64,000 nucleotides of DNA from Steroidobacteraceae bacterium (GCA_027531255.1 JAPZRU010000022.1:1-64000), one strand, 5' to 3'; counted from the first letter of the stretch, positions 1-9,662 are shown. Program-made: numbers and translations. The notes: a model not told the origin generated them from the sequence alone.

Positions 1-171
1 TCATCGTCGCCACGCGTCGACCCCTGTGCAGTCAATGACTGCATTGTAGTCATCGATGCGTGCCGGGGTCAACGTCCGGCTCCTGGTCGCAGCGAACGAC
101 CACCTTCTGAGCGACCGCACCGGGAACGAACGCGCCGGTATCTCGGGCCGGTCTGCACCGATACGGCTGAC

Positions 172-193
172 GTCCCGGGGAGTGGTGTACGAG
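172..193 (+). repeat. Left terminal inverted repeat of the IS256-like element
   Basis: The stretch reads gtcccggggagtggtgtacg followed by ag. Its reverse complement matches 1287-1308 at 20 of 22 positions, as expected for an insertion-sequence end. Confidence 0.65.
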
Positions 194-211
194 CAGTAAG
201 GCCGAAGGATT

Positions 212-252
212 CGCCCAGCCCGTCCGGGGCGTAGCCCCGGACGGGCTGGGCG
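212..252. repeat. Perfect 19-bp hairpin near the IS left end
   Basis: Arms 212-230 and 234-252 are exact reverse complements of 19 bases separated by a 3-base loop (gta). The stem is almost entirely G and C, and no T-run follows on either strand. It lies between the left inverted repeat and the transposase start at 284. It could limit read-through transcription into the transposase, or be a separate palindromic element. The structure is seen directly; the role is unknown. Confidence 0.8.
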
Positions 253-283
253 GGCGACCGGCGGCCATCGTGGGTTCTCGGTT

Positions 284-1256
284 ATGGTCGGGTTACCACA
301 CCTTGACCTGTCGCTGGGAAACACCACGATCACCAAGCCGACGATCGCACTCGCCGATCTCGTCGAGAAGGGCGCCGACGCCGACCTGCTGAAGGAGATG
401 ATCCAGCACGTCGTCGAGCGCGTGATGGCCTACGACGTCGAGAACCTCTGCAACGCCGGCTACGGCGAGCGCTCCGCCGACCGGGCCAACAGCCGCAACG
501 GCCATGCAAGGCGTCTCGACCCGCTCGGTGGACGAGATCGTCAAGGCGATGGGCATGAGCGGGATCTCGAAGAGCCAGGTCAGCCGCCTGTGCGCCGAGA
601 TCGACGAGCGAGTGCACGCGTTCCTCGATCGGCCGCTCGAAGGCGACTGGCCGTACCTGTGGATCGACGCGACCTACGTGAAGTGCCGTGAAGCCGGCCG
701 GATCGTCTCCAAGGCCGTGATAATCGCCGTCGCCGTGAACACCGAGGGCGTGCGCGAGGTGCTCGGCATGAAGGTCGGTCTCTCCGAGGCCGAGCCCTTC
801 TGGACCGACTTCCTGCGCAACGCGCTCGCGCACGCCGGCAAGGGGCAGCGGCAGAGGGTCCTCGCCGCGATCAACACCGCCTTCGCCCAGGAGACGTTCG
901 AGACCGCGAGTGCGCAGTGGCGCGTCGTCGCCGACCAGCTGCGCGCCAGGTTCCCCAAGCTCGCCGACCTGATGGATGCGGCAGAAGCCGACGTGCTGGC
1001 GTTCATGAGCTTCCCCAAGCCGCACCGCGCGCAGATCCACAGCACGAACCCGCTGGAGCGCCTCAACGCCGAGATCAAGCGCCGCACCGACGTCGTCGGC
1101 ATCTTCCCGAACGAAGCCGCCGTGGTGCGCCTCGTCGGCGCGCTGCTGCTCGAGCAGAACGACGAGTGGCAGCTGCAGCGCCGATACATGTCGCTTGAGC
1201 CGCTGCGCGCGCTCGTCGACGATCAGCCCGCTCGGCTGGCGGCCGTCGTCAACTGA
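284..1256 (+). pseudogene. IS256-family transposase, two internal deletions
   Basis: The N-terminal part (from 284) carries the family-typical segment ending YGERSADRANSRNG. It then breaks near 501-506, where the frame shifts to MQGVSTRSVDEIVKAMGMSG. About 45-50 residues normally found between these blocks are absent. A second deletion near 811-820 joins the block ending FWTDFLR directly to NALAHAGK, removing about 40 residues that normally include the second catalytic Asp (the SDAHEG region). The first Asp (WIDATYVK) and the C-terminal Glu ([13 protein letters not shown]) remain. The DDE triad is therefore incomplete and the protein should be inactive. The short similarity between the sequences coding FLR and FMR in intact relatives suggests deletion by slippage. 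Confidence 0.88.
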
Positions 1257-1286
1257 GCACGAGTCCGACCCAGCCAGAACTCACGA

Positions 1287-1308
1287 CTCGTACACCACGC
1301 CGCGGGAC
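1287..1308 (-). repeat. Right terminal inverted repeat of the IS256-like element
   Basis: Read on the minus strand it begins gtcccgcggcgtggtgtacg and differs from the left end at two of 22 positions. The IS66 tnpA remnant starts at the next base. Confidence 0.65.
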
Positions 1309-1539
1309 ACGATCGCGGCGCACGTGGCGTCGTGGCAGCGAGAGGGCGGCCGCCAGGCCGACTACGCGCGCAGTCAAGGTCTGGCACCGGGCCTGTTCAG
1401 CGTGTGGAAGTGCCGCCTAGCGAATTCCGAGGCTAGCAGCGCGAGTGCGGCGCCGCCGCTGATCCCCGTGACCGTGATGCGCGAGTCGCGTGAGCCGCCG
1501 CCGCGGGCGTCCGCCTCGACGTCCACGACGCTGCACTGA
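1309..1539 (+). pseudogene. IS66-family TnpA (OrfA) fragment
   Basis: The frame encodes IAAHVASWQREGGRQADYAR and later GLFSVWKCRL and PPLIPVTV. This is the layout of IS66 accessory protein TnpA: a helix-turn-helix of the transposase-8/InsN type, then a W-K-x-R-L segment and a short beta-rich tail. Its natural start is missing because the frame runs back without a start codon into the right end of the IS256-like element. No IS66 tnpB or tnpC follows. I read it as a remnant truncated at its 5-prime end by the neighbouring insertion. It is convergent with the gene ending at 1552. Confidence 0.55.
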
Positions 1540-1551
1540 CGACGCGGCGGT

Positions 1552-1992
1552 CTACCAGAAGCAGAAGCCGCAGCCGCTGCGCGGCGGGCGCCCGTCGCAG
1601 ATCTCGATCCAAGGAAACTGGAACCACCCGCCGCAGCACTGCTCGATCACCTCGGCGTCCGGCGACAGTGCGACCGGCGCCGCGACGCAGCTACGCCGCC
1701 CGAACCCAGTACAGCGTCCCGTATAGCGCCGGCATGGTGACGCGTTCGCCGCCGTCGTGGGCCCGGCCGGCTTGGTGTAGGGGCCCCACGCGGACGTCGT
1801 GACCCCGGCGGCCGACGCGGATGCCGTCGAAGCGAGCGTGAAGGCTGCGTCGAGCTTCGCGGCGCGGCGCTCGCAGCCGCCGCAGCGCGGCGCGCCCACG
1901 CGCGCGAGTCGCGCCGCCAGCCACTCGCCGAGACCGATGCGCGTGCCGGCCGGCATCCAGGGAAGGCGCAGTACGCGAGTCGATCCGGTCAC
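1552..1992 (-). CDS. Small Cys-rich protein coupled to the RHS toxin; candidate immunity protein
   Basis: The 146-residue frame begins with a GTG whose last bases overlap the TGA stop of the RHS protein (GTGA). A GGGAG ribosome-binding site sits seven bases upstream, so I prefer this start to an ATG at 1956. Residues 12-47 look like a helical segment (TRIGLGEWLAARLARVGAP) followed by C-G-G-C-E-R-R. The C-terminal end is Cys-rich (QCCGGWFQF, GCGFCFW). I do not recognise a family. Position immediately after a polymorphic toxin is where immunity genes normally lie, so immunity is the leading guess, from context alone. The middle of the protein is low in complexity and a frameshift there cannot be excluded. 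Confidence 0.5.
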   Translation of the reverse strand: MTGSTRVLRLPWMPAGTRIGLGEWLAARLARVGAPRCGGCERRAAKLDAAFTLASTASASAAGVTTSAWGPYTKPAGPTTAANASPCRRYTGRCTGFGRRSCVAAPVALSPDAEVIEQCCGGWFQFPWIEICDGRPPRSGCGFCFW

Positions 1993-4900
1993 TTCAGTAC
2001 TCCCTGCCGTTTCAGCACTTCGTCCAGCGACTTCGGCATCGGGATACCCTGCTTCTCGAGCCACTCGAAGGTCTTGAACATCTTTTCGATGTAGCGTCGG
2101 TTCTCGGGACTGATGCCGTTGATTCGGTTCCAGTTGCACGTGCGGCAGAGCTCCAGGAGGATCTGCTCGAGGCCGGAGCGCACGTCGGGGTCCTTGACGT
2201 CCTTGAACACCTCGCGGAACTGGTGCCTGGGCTTGCTTTCCTTGTGGCTCGACTTGCGCGAGGAGAACTTCTTGGCCTTGCCTGTGTATCGCACGGTGCG
2301 CCGGTCGATCAGCACGTAGACGCCCGAGCGGAGCAGTACGCTGAGTCCGACACCGGCGTCCGCCAGCCCCTCGGCGGCGACCGCAGCGCCGGCGACCTCG
2401 ATCGTCGCGCCGCCGGCGAGCAAGAGCCCTCCGATCCCGGTCTCGACCGTGACGGCGCCAATCGCAGTTGGTGGTGCGCCGGCCGCCATCAGCGACAGGC
2501 CCTCGACGGTCTCCGCGATGCCGATCGCGGTCAGCGCGGAACCGCGGCCGACCTCGAACCACATCTTCTGGCCCGTACTCATGTCGAGATGATCGGCGAC
2601 CTTCTCGAGCGGGACGAGCCAGCCGACGGGTGCGAGTCCCTGGATGCCGCCGACCACGCCGCCGAAGCCGAGTTCCAGCGCGTTGTCGGCCATCAGGTCG
2701 AAGATCCCCGGCTCGTCCGCCCCGTCGTCGACGGATGCTTCCGTGCCGACCGAGCGGTAACCGTCGCGCCATGAGGACAGCGGCGAGAGGCTGAGCGACG
2801 TCGGCGCGCCGCCGAGCATGCCGGCACCGGGCGGGCCGGACGCGGCCGACAGCCACGGCTGGTGCATCCAGGAACTGCCCATCCATACGCCGCCGCTCGG
2901 ACCCCTGACGGTGTCCTCTAGGCCGATCGCCTGATGACCCGACGGATCCACCCACGCGGTCGGCGCGTTGTAGACGAACGCGTAGCGGTTGTAGGCCTGC
3001 GTCTCGAGCATGCTGGGCACGATGACGTCCGGCCCCAAGAAGCGGCCGAGCGTGGGGTCGTATGCGCGCGCGCCGAGCAGCAGCATTCCGGGCCCGGCGT
3101 CGAGACCGAATCCAGCGCCGGCGCCGCTCGCAGTCGTTGCCGGCGACAACGGTGCCCCGAACGGGGTGTGGTCGAGCCGCGCGAGCACTGCACCGCCGGG
3201 CCCCGTGACCAGCCGCACAGCGCCGGCACGGTCGGCGTGGAACCAGCGCTTGACGCCTCCGGTCGAGGCTCCGATCAGCCGCGACCCTGCGAAGTAGTAC
3301 TTGGTCGTCCCCGTAACGCTCGACTCGTCCACGAGATGGCCGAAGTGGCGCACGATCTCGGTCGGCGTCTCGTCGACCACGCGCCGCCCGAAGGCGTCGT
3401 ACGAGTAGAGGGTCGGCGTGGCGTCGAAATCGACGACCAGCATCGGTCGTCCCTCGGGCGTCCAGTCGATCGCCCGGGTGCGCCCGGACCTCGAGTCCAC
3501 CACCTGGGACACCAGGCCGTTAGCGTCGTAGGTGAGCGACAGCGGGCCCGCGCTGCGCACGCCCTGCGGCTGCGCACAGGGCGCGCCGCCGCACGCGGTC
3601 GGCCCCTGCGCCGGATACGCGTACTTGCCCAGCGCGCTGTTGAAGGTCATGTTGCCCGCACCGTCGTAGTTCCAGCTCTGCTGCTGGGTGCCGGTCACCG
3701 CGGTCAGCCGCCCGAGTTCGTCGTGCGTGTAGGCGAGATCGACGCCGTTCGTGCGCGAGCGTGCCGTGAGCAGCGTGCCGTCCGCGGCGTACTCGTACCG
3801 CGACGCGTACAGCGTCCGGTTGGCTGTCGTCACGCGCTCGTCGGCCACGGCCCCGATGACGGGATCTCTCTCGAGGCGCAGGCGGGTGCCGTTCGCGTAG
3901 TCAATGCGCTCGACCGTGCCGTCCGCAGCGTACGCTACTCGGTCGATCCAGCCGGACACGCTCTCGAGCGCACCAGCCGCGTCGTACGCGTAGCGGACGA
4001 CCTCGCCGTCGGGATAGGTGAGCGATTCGACATGGTTGAGCGCGTTGTAGCCGAATCCGATCACGCGCGTCTGGCCGCGGACGCACTTCTCCATCGCCGA
4101 CAGCCGGCCGATCGCGTCGTAGCGGCGTCGTTCGGTCACGCCACCCGCGCAACCGTTGCCGGTCGGGTCGATCGTCGACGTCAGGCGGCCCCGGCTCGCG
4201 CCGGCGCCCGGCTCGTCGTAGACCCACGTGATCGGCCCGCCGAACGGCGGCGTCTTCGCCTGGAGGCGACCGCGCGCATCGTAGGCATAGCGCGTCGTGC
4301 GGCCGCGCGCGTCGGTCGCGGCTAGTAGATTGCCGACCGGATCATAGTCGAACGTGCGACGCCCGAAGTTCGGATCGTCGACCGCCAGCGTGCGGCCCAG
4401 GCGGTCGTAGGAGTACGTCGTGACGTTGCCGCCCGGATCGACGACGCGGCGCAGCTGGTCGCGCGCGTCGAATGTGAAGGCCGTGACGACGTCGCGGCCG
4501 GCGACACGGTCGCGGATGCGCACGACGCGACCGAGGCCGTCCGTCCACGTGTCGCGCTCGCGGCCCAAGCGGTCGGTCGCGACCATCCGGCCGAGAGCGC
4601 CGTCGACGTCGAATGCCCAGGACTCGCCGCGCCCGTCCGGTTCGACGATCGACGCGAGGAAACCCGCCTCGTCGAAGCGGAACGTGCGATACCGCGTGGC
4701 GGTCGAACCGCGTCTGAACCAGTGCGAGACGCGCGCCGGACGCTCGCTCGTGTCCGCGTACTCCATGCGCTGCACGAGCACCTGTCCCGCCGCGTGTCCC
4801 TGCTTCTCGACGCGCTGCACGCGTCCCAGCCCGTCGTACGTCTCGCGCCGCCACAGGCCGTCCGCGCTGCCGTCGGCGATCGACTCGAGCATCGCTCGCG

Positions 4901-7900
4901 CGCCGCCGGCGCCGTCCCAGTTCTCGTAGCGGCGCGTGATCACGGCGCCTCCCGGCAGCCGCAGTTCGGCCTGCCGCCCGAGTGCGTCGTAGCGACCTTC
5001 GGTACGGACGCCGTTCTCGTCGACCCGCGCGGTCTCGAGCCCGAGCACGCGGTCCCACTCGATCGTCAGCCACTGCCGCCCGTCGGGGCCGACGATCGCG
5101 GTCGGGAACCGGCGCTGCACGGGGTCGTAGAAGATCGCGACGCCGCGCTGGTTCGCGTCAATCACACTCGCGACGTTGCCGGCGACGTCGTACGCGAAGC
5201 GCGTCACGCGCGAGCCGCGCTCGTACAGGTCGACGGTGGACGTCAGCTGGCCGCGCGTCGGCAACTGCGAGCAGGCGATCGTGGCATCGCCGTCGTAGCA
5301 GTGCAGCCGCGCCCGCAGCAGCGGCGCCGACGCGTCCGCGCCGTCGTGCACCTGATAGCCGGCCAGGGCGTCGACGATCCAGGGATCGGTCGCCGGCCGG
5401 TACCAGCGCGACGTGAAGCGCTCGTCGCCGGTCGTTGCGGCCCCGGACTCGACGTCGGCAACGACGTTCCCGAAGTCGTCGTAGCGGAATTCGCGCACCG
5501 CGTTCTGCGCCGCGCCGCGCGCGGCGGACGAGGCATAGCGCAGATCGCGCACCTGCACGGGGCGGCACACATAGGGCGGGGCCGGGCCTGGATCGGCGTA
5601 TGCGACGATCTGGCGGAGACCCACGAAGTTCCCCGCGGCGTCCCGTCGCGCCGAGTCCGCGACGCGGGAGCCGCACGCGTCGTCGTGGACGTAGCGCTCG
5701 GCGGCCACGTAGGCCGGACGGTTCGATGCGGCATCCCGCGACGTCGTGACCTCGCGCCAGCCGAGGAAGGCCCGGAGCGGCTGCGACCAGCGCGGGCAGG
5801 ACATCCCGAAGCGCGCGGTCTCGAACGCCGCGGTCGACTCCGCCCGCGAGTCGACGGTGCGCACGACGCGTGGCGCGACGCCGACGGGCAGTGCGCATTC
5901 CGCGGTCGTGTCGGCGACGACGGCGGGCCCCGGGTCGCCATAGGTGATGCGCGCATCGGCACCTGCGAGCGACGTGCGGACCAGCCGATCCGAGATCTCG
6001 GATCCGCCGATCCTCGACAGTCGCAGCGTCCCGCCCGAGCCTCTCGCTCGCAGGAACTCGGCGCGGCCATCGCCGTCGAGGTCGCCGAGCGTCCAGCCGT
6101 AGCGTTCGACGTCCTGCGCGACGCTGCGCGAACCGCCGACTGCCTGCTGACCGAGCGTCCAGCCGCCCCGCGCGTCGGACCGCGCGGTCGTCACGGCGAC
6201 GCTCGCGGCCGAACTGTCGAGCCGGACGAGGTCGGCGTCGCCGTCCGCGTCGACGTCCAGCGGCAGCCAGCCGAGTCCGCCGAAGTCGGTGCCCGCGAGC
6301 AGGTTCGCCGGAGCGGGGGCTGCGAACGCCCGCGGCGACCACGTGCCTGCACCTTCCGAGAGAAGCGTGTGGAACCAGACGCCGCCCGTGTCCGTGATGG
6401 CCTGACGCACGAGGTCGCTCGCGCCGTCGCCGTTGGCGTCGAGCACGTGCCAGCGCAGCGGGCTCGCACGTGCGCGGAGCACCGCCGTCGGCAGAGCGGC
6501 CGGATGCTGCACGACCGCGACCGCCGCGCGCCAGTCCTTCCCAGGCACCGCGATCAGCGTCGCGACGCGGACTGACCCGCTCTGCGGCGTGAGATGGATG
6601 AGATCGATGCGGCCGTCGCCGTTCACGTCGGCGACACGCCACCCGGCGACGTTGGCGAGCACCGCGGACGACGGCCCGATCGCCGACACGTCGACCGTCC
6701 GCACGCTCTCATCGAAGCGGCCGTCGCCGCGCGACGTCATCGCGCGCACCTGCAGGCGGGCCGGCGTTCCCGGCGCCGGGTCCACCGCGACGAGATCGGC
6801 GCGGCCGTCGCCGTCGACGTCGCCGGTCATCCACGTCAGCGCCGCATCGCGCGCACTTCGCCCGGGGAACACGGCTGCCGCCATCGCGTCGAAGCCGCTC
6901 GCGCCGCGCCGCGCCAGCCACGCGTCGAGGCGCAGCTCGCACCCTCCGGCGGCCGCGCGGATCTCGCACTGCACGTGGAGCAGGTCGGTACGACCGTCGC
7001 CGTTCAGGTCGAGCCATCGCCAGCTAGCGTCGCCGTTGTGCCCGAACCGCGGCAGCGACTGGACGTCGGCGGTCAAGCCGCCGGCGTTCGGCCGCCGCAC
7101 GTAGGCCCAGCTGGTGCCGTTCTGCCCGGAGACGCGTACGAGGTCGACGCGGCGGTCTCCGTCGACGTCCACCGCGGCCCAGCGCCCCTCGGCGTCGGGA
7201 CTCGGTGCCGACACGGCGTCGGACACCGCGAACAGCGCTTCCCGATCGGGAATCCGCGTCCAGGCGGTCGGCCGCAGCACGTCGGCGAGCCCGTCGCCGT
7301 TGGTGTCGGCGATCTGGAGCGCGCCCTCGAGATCGAGTTCAGTCCAGCGTGCCCACTGGGCCGCGACCTCGGCACCCTCGCTGCAGTCGAGCCAGTTGGC
7401 CGGCAGCTGGAATCGGCCGCCGGCATCGGCACGCACGCAGAACAGCAGCGCGCGATCGAACGCGGCCGCGGAGCAGCTGCGGCCGCCGCCCGGAGGGATG
7501 CGCACGGCCGCGACGAGGTCCGTGCGCAGGTCGCCGTCGACGTCGCCGAACGCATACTGCATCCGGACACCCGCCAGCGAGGTCGGCAGGGTCTGCGTCG
7601 AGAACGCGAACTGGCCGCCATCGCGCCGGAGCGCGACGCCGATCGCGCGAAGCGTCTGTTCGCGCTCGCCGAACACCTGCCCGGGCAGGTGGATGACGTC
7701 GGCGCGGCCGTCGCCGTTCACGTCGGCGGCGACCAGCGAGCCGGGCGCGACGCTGCGCTGGTCCTCGCGGACCCACGGTGTCGGGGTGCGTTCGAACGCG
7801 AAGCCGATGCCGTCGGAGATGCCGGTCGCGATGTCGTAGCGGATCGTGCACCTGGCACGGACGTCTGCCGGGTCGCCGGCGGCGGCGCACGCGGTGAGAT

Positions 7901-9662
7901 CGGTTGCGCGCGGCTCGAGCAGCAGCACGTCCGCGAGGCCGTCGCGATCGACGTCGGCGATAGCCATCGGCCGCGTCTCGTACGCGATGACCGCCGGTGC
8001 GCCGGTGGCGTTGGTGAGCACGCCGGGATCGTCGGCGACCTGCACCGGCGTGCCGATCTGGAAGTCCCCGGCACCGCGCCCGTACGCGATCGCGAGACTC
8101 TGGCGCGACACCCCCGTGTGGAGCGTACACGCAAAGTCGGTGCGTCCGTTGCCGTCGACGTCGCCGGTGGCGCAGTTGGGCGCCGTGTTCCGGAACATGG
8201 ACGTGTAGGCCCACGCGACCGGCGTCACCCAGCCGGTGTCCTGGAAGGCGCCGGTGGCCCATGAGAACGTGCCGTCGCCGTTCGACAGCGCGACGCGCAG
8301 CAGCAGGACCAGACGGTTGTACGGATCGTTCGTCGTCTCGTTCCGCCACGCGACGACGATCATGTCCTCGCGCCGGTCGCCGTCGACGTCACCGGTCCAC
8401 ACGCGCAGCAGCTGGTGCCGACCGTCGAACGGCGGATCGCCAAGGAACCACGCTCCGGGCTTGGCGAAGGGCAGCACCGTCCGCACCCAGGCATTGCTCG
8501 CCAAGCGCACGTCCAGTTGCAGCTCCGCATCCGGCGAACCCTCGCGCACCGTCGCGAGCACGCCATCGGACCGTCCGTCGGCATCGACGTCGGCGGCGGC
8601 GAACGAGGCGTGCAGCAGCGGCAGCGACAACGACGTCGCCTCGTACGTGTACTGGTCCAGCGCGGGCGACGGGCGCCAGTCCAGCGGACCGACCGCACGC
8701 TCGTCGCCACGCCACTCCGCCGAAGCGGTCGCCGCCGCATAGGCGAAGCGCGGTGCCGGATGCGAGTCGCCTGTCACCGTGCCGTCCGCCGCGACGCCGG
8801 CGCCGCGGCCGAACTCGCGGATCGTGGTCAGCACCGAGCGGCCGGTGTCGACGTGCGTCTCGTAGCCGAGCGAATAGGCGCGCGCCGTGGTGCCCTCGGT
8901 CTCGACCTGCACGGCCACGAGCCGATGAGACAGCGTCAGCAGCTCCGCGCCCTGCGCGAGCGTCGATGGATCCGGCCGCGGCTGCCAGAGGAACCGCACG
9001 ACCGTCGCGCCATAGCGGATCTCGTCCGGATGGGCGACGCCGAAGGTGCCCGGCGAGAACTTCCGGTACGCGTACTCGATCCGCTGACCGAGCGGATTCT
9101 CCACCGACGCGAGCACCCATGCGTCCCCGCTGGTGGACGGTCGGTAGACCGCCCGGTCGCCCGAACGGCTCCAGACGTGCCAGGCGCCACCGGCCGGCGT
9201 CGGATCGAACGCGATGCGCCGATGAGTCTCGATCCGGGCGGTGTAGGCGACCAGGGGCGCGGGCGCCGGGTGGCGGCAGCTCGGGCTGGCGGCGCGGCGC
9301 GGATCGGCCGGTGACGTTGCACATGGCAACAGTTCTACGCCGTCGAGCTCGAAGACATCGGGGCCCGCGGAACCGGCGAGACCTCGGCCCTGCGACGTCC
9401 GCCGCACCTGCGAGAAGCCGTCGAGCGCCCAGCCGGCACCGAGCAGGCCCCGTCCGGCGTTCGACGAGTAGACGAACGCCAGAGAGGGCTCGAGGCCCCG
9501 GAACGACGGGACGGCGATCGGGATCCGCTCGACGTAGTCGCCGGCGGGGCCGACGTCGGCGCGCGCATCCGTGCCGGCGATGCAACCGGCGAACAGCAGC
9601 ACGAGTGCGGCCGTTGAGCGCGCATGCATCGCAGCATGCGAAGCAGACGATGAAGCCGTCAT
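1989..9662 (-). CDS. SpvB/FG-GAP/RHS polymorphic toxin with URI-like nuclease tip
   Basis: The 2557-residue protein starts with an export signal (LVLLFAGC around residue 27 may be a lipobox). A SpvB/TcaC-like N-terminal domain follows (SFRGLEPSLAFVYSSNAG). From about 340 to 1230 there are repeated FG-GAP/VCBS motifs (DVDGDGRSD, DVNGDGRAD and similar). From about 1320 to 2120 there are YD/RHS repeats. The RHS-associated core ends with NRYAFVYNAPTAWVDPSGH near residue 2240. The last ~315 residues are variable: a Gly/Ala-rich hydrophobic linker, then from about 2446 VYVLIDRRTVRYTGKAKKF, an RHQFREVF segment, GLEQIL and NRINGISPENRRY. That order resembles GIY-YIG/URI-type nuclease toxin tips of polymorphic toxins. 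Likely an exported contact-dependent toxin; target and export route are inferred. Confidence 0.85.
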   Translation of the reverse strand: MTASSSASHAAMHARSTAALVLLFAGCIAGTDARADVGPAGDYVERIPIAVPSFRGLEPSLAFVYSSNAGRGLLGAGWALDGFSQVRRTSQGRGLAGSAGPDVFELDGVELLPCATSPADPRRAASPSCRHPAPAPLVAYTARIETHRRIAFDPTPAGGAWHVWSRSGDRAVYRPSTSGDAWVLASVENPLGQRIEYAYRKFSPGTFGVAHPDEIRYGATVVRFLWQPRPDPSTLAQGAELLTLSHRLVAVQVETEGTTARAYSLGYETHVDTGRSVLTTIREFGRGAGVAADGTVTGDSHPAPRFAYAAATASAEWRGDERAVGPLDWRPSPALDQYTYEATSLSLPLLHASFAAADVDADGRSDGVLATVREGSPDAELQLDVRLASNAWVRTVLPFAKPGAWFLGDPPFDGRHQLLRVWTGDVDGDRREDMIVVAWRNETTNDPYNRLVLLLRVALSNGDGTFSWATGAFQDTGWVTPVAWAYTSMFRNTAPNCATGDVDGNGRTDFACTLHTGVSRQSLAIAYGRGAGDFQIGTPVQVADDPGVLTNATGAPAVIAYETRPMAIADVDRDGLADVLLLEPRATDLTACAAAGDPADVRARCTIRYDIATGISDGIGFAFERTPTPWVREDQRSVAPGSLVAADVNGDGRADVIHLPGQVFGEREQTLRAIGVALRRDGGQFAFSTQTLPTSLAGVRMQYAFGDVDGDLRTDLVAAVRIPPGGGRSCSAAAFDRALLFCVRADAGGRFQLPANWLDCSEGAEVAAQWARWTELDLEGALQIADTNGDGLADVLRPTAWTRIPDREALFAVSDAVSAPSPDAEGRWAAVDVDGDRRVDLVRVSGQNGTSWAYVRRPNAGGLTADVQSLPRFGHNGDASWRWLDLNGDGRTDLLHVQCEIRAAAGGCELRLDAWLARRGASGFDAMAAAVFPGRSARDAALTWMTGDVDGDGRADLVAVDPAPGTPARLQVRAMTSRGDGRFDESVRTVDVSAIGPSSAVLANVAGWRVADVNGDGRIDLIHLTPQSGSVRVATLIAVPGKDWRAAVAVVQHPAALPTAVLRARASPLRWHVLDANGDGASDLVRQAITDTGGVWFHTLLSEGAGTWSPRAFAAPAPANLLAGTDFGGLGWLPLDVDADGDADLVRLDSSAASVAVTTARSDARGGWTLGQQAVGGSRSVAQDVERYGWTLGDLDGDGRAEFLRARGSGGTLRLSRIGGSEISDRLVRTSLAGADARITYGDPGPAVVADTTAECALPVGVAPRVVRTVDSRAESTAAFETARFGMSCPRWSQPLRAFLGWREVTTSRDAASNRPAYVAAERYVHDDACGSRVADSARRDAAGNFVGLRQIVAYADPGPAPPYVCRPVQVRDLRYASSAARGAAQNAVREFRYDDFGNVVADVESGAATTGDERFTSRWYRPATDPWIVDALAGYQVHDGADASAPLLRARLHCYDGDATIACSQLPTRGQLTSTVDLYERGSRVTRFAYDVAGNVASVIDANQRGVAIFYDPVQRRFPTAIVGPDGRQWLTIEWDRVLGLETARVDENGVRTEGRYDALGRQAELRLPGGAVITRRYENWDGAGGARAMLESIADGSADGLWRRETYDGLGRVQRVEKQGHAAGQVLVQRMEYADTSERPARVSHWFRRGSTATRYRTFRFDEAGFLASIVEPDGRGESWAFDVDGALGRMVATDRLGRERDTWTDGLGRVVRIRDRVAGRDVVTAFTFDARDQLRRVVDPGGNVTTYSYDRLGRTLAVDDPNFGRRTFDYDPVGNLLAATDARGRTTRYAYDARGRLQAKTPPFGGPITWVYDEPGAGASRGRLTSTIDPTGNGCAGGVTERRRYDAIGRLSAMEKCVRGQTRVIGFGYNALNHVESLTYPDGEVVRYAYDAAGALESVSGWIDRVAYAADGTVERIDYANGTRLRLERDPVIGAVADERVTTANRTLYASRYEYAADGTLLTARSRTNGVDLAYTHDELGRLTAVTGTQQQSWNYDGAGNMTFNSALGKYAYPAQGPTACGGAPCAQPQGVRSAGPLSLTYDANGLVSQVVDSRSGRTRAIDWTPEGRPMLVVDFDATPTLYSYDAFGRRVVDETPTEIVRHFGHLVDESSVTGTTKYYFAGSRLIGASTGGVKRWFHADRAGAVRLVTGPGGAVLARLDHTPFGAPLSPATTASGAGAGFGLDAGPGMLLLGARAYDPTLGRFLGPDVIVPSMLETQAYNRYAFVYNAPTAWVDPSGHQAIGLEDTVRGPSGGVWMGSSWMHQPWLSAASGPPGAGMLGGAPTSLSLSPLSSWRDGYRSVGTEASVDDGADEPGIFDLMADNALELGFGGVVGGIQGLAPVGWLVPLEKVADHLDMSTGQKMWFEVGRGSALTAIGIAETVEGLSLMAAGAPPTAIGAVTVETGIGGLLLAGGATIEVAGAAVAAEGLADAGVGLSVLLRSGVYVLIDRRTVRYTGKAKKFSSRKSSHKESKPRHQFREVFKDVKDPDVRSGLEQILLELCRTCNWNRINGISPENRRYIEKMFKTFEWLEKQGIPMPKSLDEVLKRQGVLK

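Larger units (their letters stand above)
172..1308 (+). mobile_element. Internally deleted IS256-family insertion sequence
   Basis: Two imperfect inverted repeats of 22 bases (20 of 22 matching) bound this 1137-base segment at 172-193 and 1287-1308. The only coding content is an IS256-type transposase with two internal deletions. Full-length IS256-family elements are usually about 1.3-1.4 kb, so the missing length agrees with the roughly 90 codons lost. I see no convincing target-site duplication outside the ends. The element could be a non-autonomous copy that a related transposase might still mobilise, but that is inference. The boundaries rest on the inverted-repeat match and could be off by a few bases. 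Confidence 0.7.

Noticed and set aside
1..336. A minus-strand gene at the window edge
   Set aside because: The 111-residue frame is Arg/Pro-rich, crosses the IS left end and the hairpin, and has no recognisable motif.
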